NCBI GenBank assembly: GCA_017311185.1
Contig: JAESUZ010002613.1
Coordinates: forward strand, 1,302,001 to 1,366,000
DNA length: 64,000 bases
Direction of reading: 5' to 3'
Source of the DNA: Proteles cristata cristata
Taxonomy: Eukaryota > Chordata > Mammalia > Carnivora > Hyaenidae
The first letter of the stretch is position 1. Every line of letters begins with the position of its first letter. The translations under genes were made by a program, and so were the position numbers. Under the pieces are notes generated by a model that had not been told where the DNA came from, ran no database searches, and worked only from the letters and a program-made list of their open reading frames with translations. Of this stretch, positions 62,100 to 64,000 are shown one piece after another.

Positions 62100-62429
62100 A
62101 ACCCCACTCCCATCAGACTCTGGGGATTTTTTCCTTTGAAATGAGAACCTCACGTCCTCAGCAACATTGGGAGCCATGCCTTTCACCAGTGTCCTCCGAA
62201 TTCGCTGCCACGCGAAAGAGGCCTTCCCCTGGTGTGGAGAGGCCCAGGACAAGCTCCATTGGCTCCCTGTCCCATGTCTCTGCCAGCTCCTGTGGGGCCC
62301 ACAGGGTGCAAACCCACCTGAAATGCAGAGGTGATCCTCCTGTGTGTCACGAGACGGTCAGAAAGGTGGGCAGCAGGTGCGCTCCAGCGGACGAGACTCG
62401 GCGTCCGGCGTGGCCGAGGAGCAACGGGC
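62100..62429 (-). other. Probable noncoding 5' exon region of FAM90A-like gene 2
   Basis: Matches 39425-39720 of gene 1, including the TGCATTTCAG|GTGGGT donor (about 62325). Confidence 0.5.
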
Positions 62430-62490
62430 AGCCAGGGACACTCCCTTCCCTCCCAGACATTTATAGCCGCCCAAGGTCACATGACCTTTC
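62430..62490 (-). promoter_or_regulatory. FAM90A-like gene 2 promoter with TATA box
   Basis: On the minus strand: AGGTCATGTGACCT (62487-62474), then TATAAA (62465-62460) in GCGGCTATAAATG, then the same GGGAGGGAAGGGAGTGTCCC as in gene 1. The inverted CCAAT of gene 1 is changed (ATTGA). The expected start is near 62430. Confidence 0.6.
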
Positions 62491-62577
62491 AGGCATGTAA
62501 ATCCTAGTAATTCAATCAGCTTTGTTGTCCCTCCTAGAAACTAGAAATTAACCCTTGCGGGCTAGCATTTTTACGCA

Positions 62578-62617
62578 TTTAAAAAATGTTTTCTTTTAAT
62601 GCTTGTCTAGTTTTTGA

Positions 62618-62653
<36 letters not shown>

Positions 62654-62818
62654 ACGATCATGGGAAACGCAGAGACAGAGGTAGACAGAACCTGAAGCAG
62701 GCTCCAAGTTCCCAGCTGTCAGCACTGAGTCCCACATGAGGCTTAAATCCACAAACCATGAGAGCATGACCTGAACCAAAGTAGGACGCTTCACTTACTG
62801 AGCCCCCCAAGTGCCTAT
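62578..62818 (-). mobile_element. SINEC-type SINE with (CA)n
   Basis: Reverse SINE with a (CA)n run at 62620-62652, lying upstream of FAM90A-like gene 2 and absent from the matching place at gene 1. Confidence 0.8.
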
Positions 62819-62999
62819 CATCCCTGTGTAACTATTATGGTAATGGAAATAGACTATTCAGAATACATATTTACTCTAAGAAAAAGACACATGTCTGTGT
62901 GTTCCTGTTTCCTTACTAAATATGTGTCTCTTGTTTGCCTACACGGATGCTTAGGGTCCGCTTGTGTCCTGTACATTCACGTTCATGAAGGGGACCCCT

Positions 63000-63900
63000 T
63001 CAGCATTCTCCATGTCCAAGCTTCTCATTTTCCCAATGGGGGCGGTGTGTCTGTGACCTATTTCCAGTGTCTGTTCACTGCACACGCTACCCTCCCCAGT
63101 CCCTTTCTGTCCCTTGGGTGGTGACCGCGCTTGCTAGGACATTCAGAGGCATTGGATCCCCTCTGCACTGTGTCCCCTTAGGACTAGCTTCCAGGCTACT
63201 TGGTCTTGTGACCCACATCACTGTTGCTGACAAGTCCCTGTGTTGACACATGAGGCTCCCTGTCTGCCAGTCTCCTCGTTTTGGTTTCTTTCTTCTCGCA
63301 CAGTAACTCAGACATTCCATTTAGCGTTTTCTCCCCTTGGTGAATATTGGTGTATTTTCCACCATTTCTCATGAGGGCATCGACACTGTGTCAGGTAGAT
63401 GGCTTTGGGATCTTCGGGGGAAATTCTCTGACGGCAATGTGGACCTTTCTTCTCTGGGCATTCCCACCTGTAATCCAAGCGAGCACCTCTCTCGTAAAGC
63501 AGTCCACCAATCAGCGCCCCCACTGGTCGAGGTGGAGGGCCTCCTCTTGCAATGCCATTGGCGCTCTGGAGAGTTTCCCTCTGAGGAAAGATGTGTGCAC
63601 TTTTAGGTTGGCCTTTCGTATCATCTCCATGAGGCTGCTCCTGTGGCCTCTGTCCACTGGCCTCAAGACGCGGGCCTCTCCCAGCCTCGTGCCCTGCAGC
63701 CCCGCCCACGGCTTCCTCCAGCCTCAGCCTGGCTTCCCGGGATGGCAGGGACCACTGCCCCACCCTGCCCCGCAGCCTTCCTCCCCCTGCCCCACCCATA
63801 ACCACACCCCTTCCCATTCCTCTCAACCCTCAGTTGGCCTCACCTCATGTCCAGGCCAGCCTGACGCTCCACGTGGCCAGCCTGGCGCCAGCCACTCTCA
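63000..63900 (-). repeat. Inverted upstream unit with GC-rich element, copy 3
   Basis: The reverse complement matches 38040-39200, including GGGCGGGGCTGCAGGGCACG (about 63695-63715). It completes the inverted FAM90A unit, which appears to run on past the window end. Confidence 0.75.
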
Positions 63901-64000
63901 GGACCCCTCCCTAAGAAGATTCCACCAGATGGTGGGTCGGGGCGGACAGGCGAGCGAGGCTAGGGCAGAAGCATACCTTTGGTTTTCACCTCTTTATAGA

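Overview
The window is mammalian nuclear DNA from a cat-family (felid) carnivore. About two dozen tRNA-Lys-derived SINEs carry the felid/carnivore head (GGGGCGCCTGGGTGGCT), the CT-rich middle and the AAATAAAT tail. The LINE-1 3' and 5' UTR fragments are also of carnivore type, and genes are split by GT-AG introns. The species cannot be fixed from the sequence alone.

Layout. (1) 1-8.6 kb: AT-rich, mostly unrecognised DNA with a probable solo ERV LTR (4.0-4.8 kb) and L1/SINE debris, ending in a CpG island (7.9-8.6 kb). (2) 18.5-24.5 kb: an intact KRAB zinc-finger gene on the + strand (ATG exon, 127-nt KRAB-A exon, linker exon, 8-finger exon), most like the ZNF596/ZNF705 group; decayed extra fingers lie beyond its stop. 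(3) 25-30 kb: SINEs and nested old L1. (4) 30.2-64 kb: a duplicated array. It holds a decayed FAM90A remnant (30.2-31.1 kb), an intronless USP17-like deubiquitinase A (35.6-37.2 kb), an intact four-coding-exon FAM90A-like gene (40.5-43.4 kb, with a promoter at 39.3-39.6 kb), a second USP17-like gene B (51.1-52.7 kb, 15,448 bp downstream of A), an orphan L1 5' UTR/promoter (55.7-57.4 kb), and then inverted material: a fragment of the USP17 upstream unit (57.4-58.0 kb) and a second FAM90A-like gene on the - strand (59.0-62.5 kb).

USP17L-A and USP17L-B both keep the Cys/His/Asp triad. B has a 1-nt deletion that replaces the last ~60 residues. The second FAM90A-like gene stays open over 448 codons, but its zinc knuckle has lost two ligands and a deletion has fused exons 2 and 3 in frame. 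The close association of a ZNF705/596-like gene, USP17L and FAM90A matches what is known of primate 8p23 (and in part 12p13), so this is probably the carnivore counterpart of that unstable segmental-duplication cluster.

I see no wholly unknown system. The points most worth checking are the rearranged FAM90A copy, the palindromic AGGTCA elements in the FAM90A promoters, the amino-acid-changing bias between the two USP17L copies and the sharp identity borders around them.
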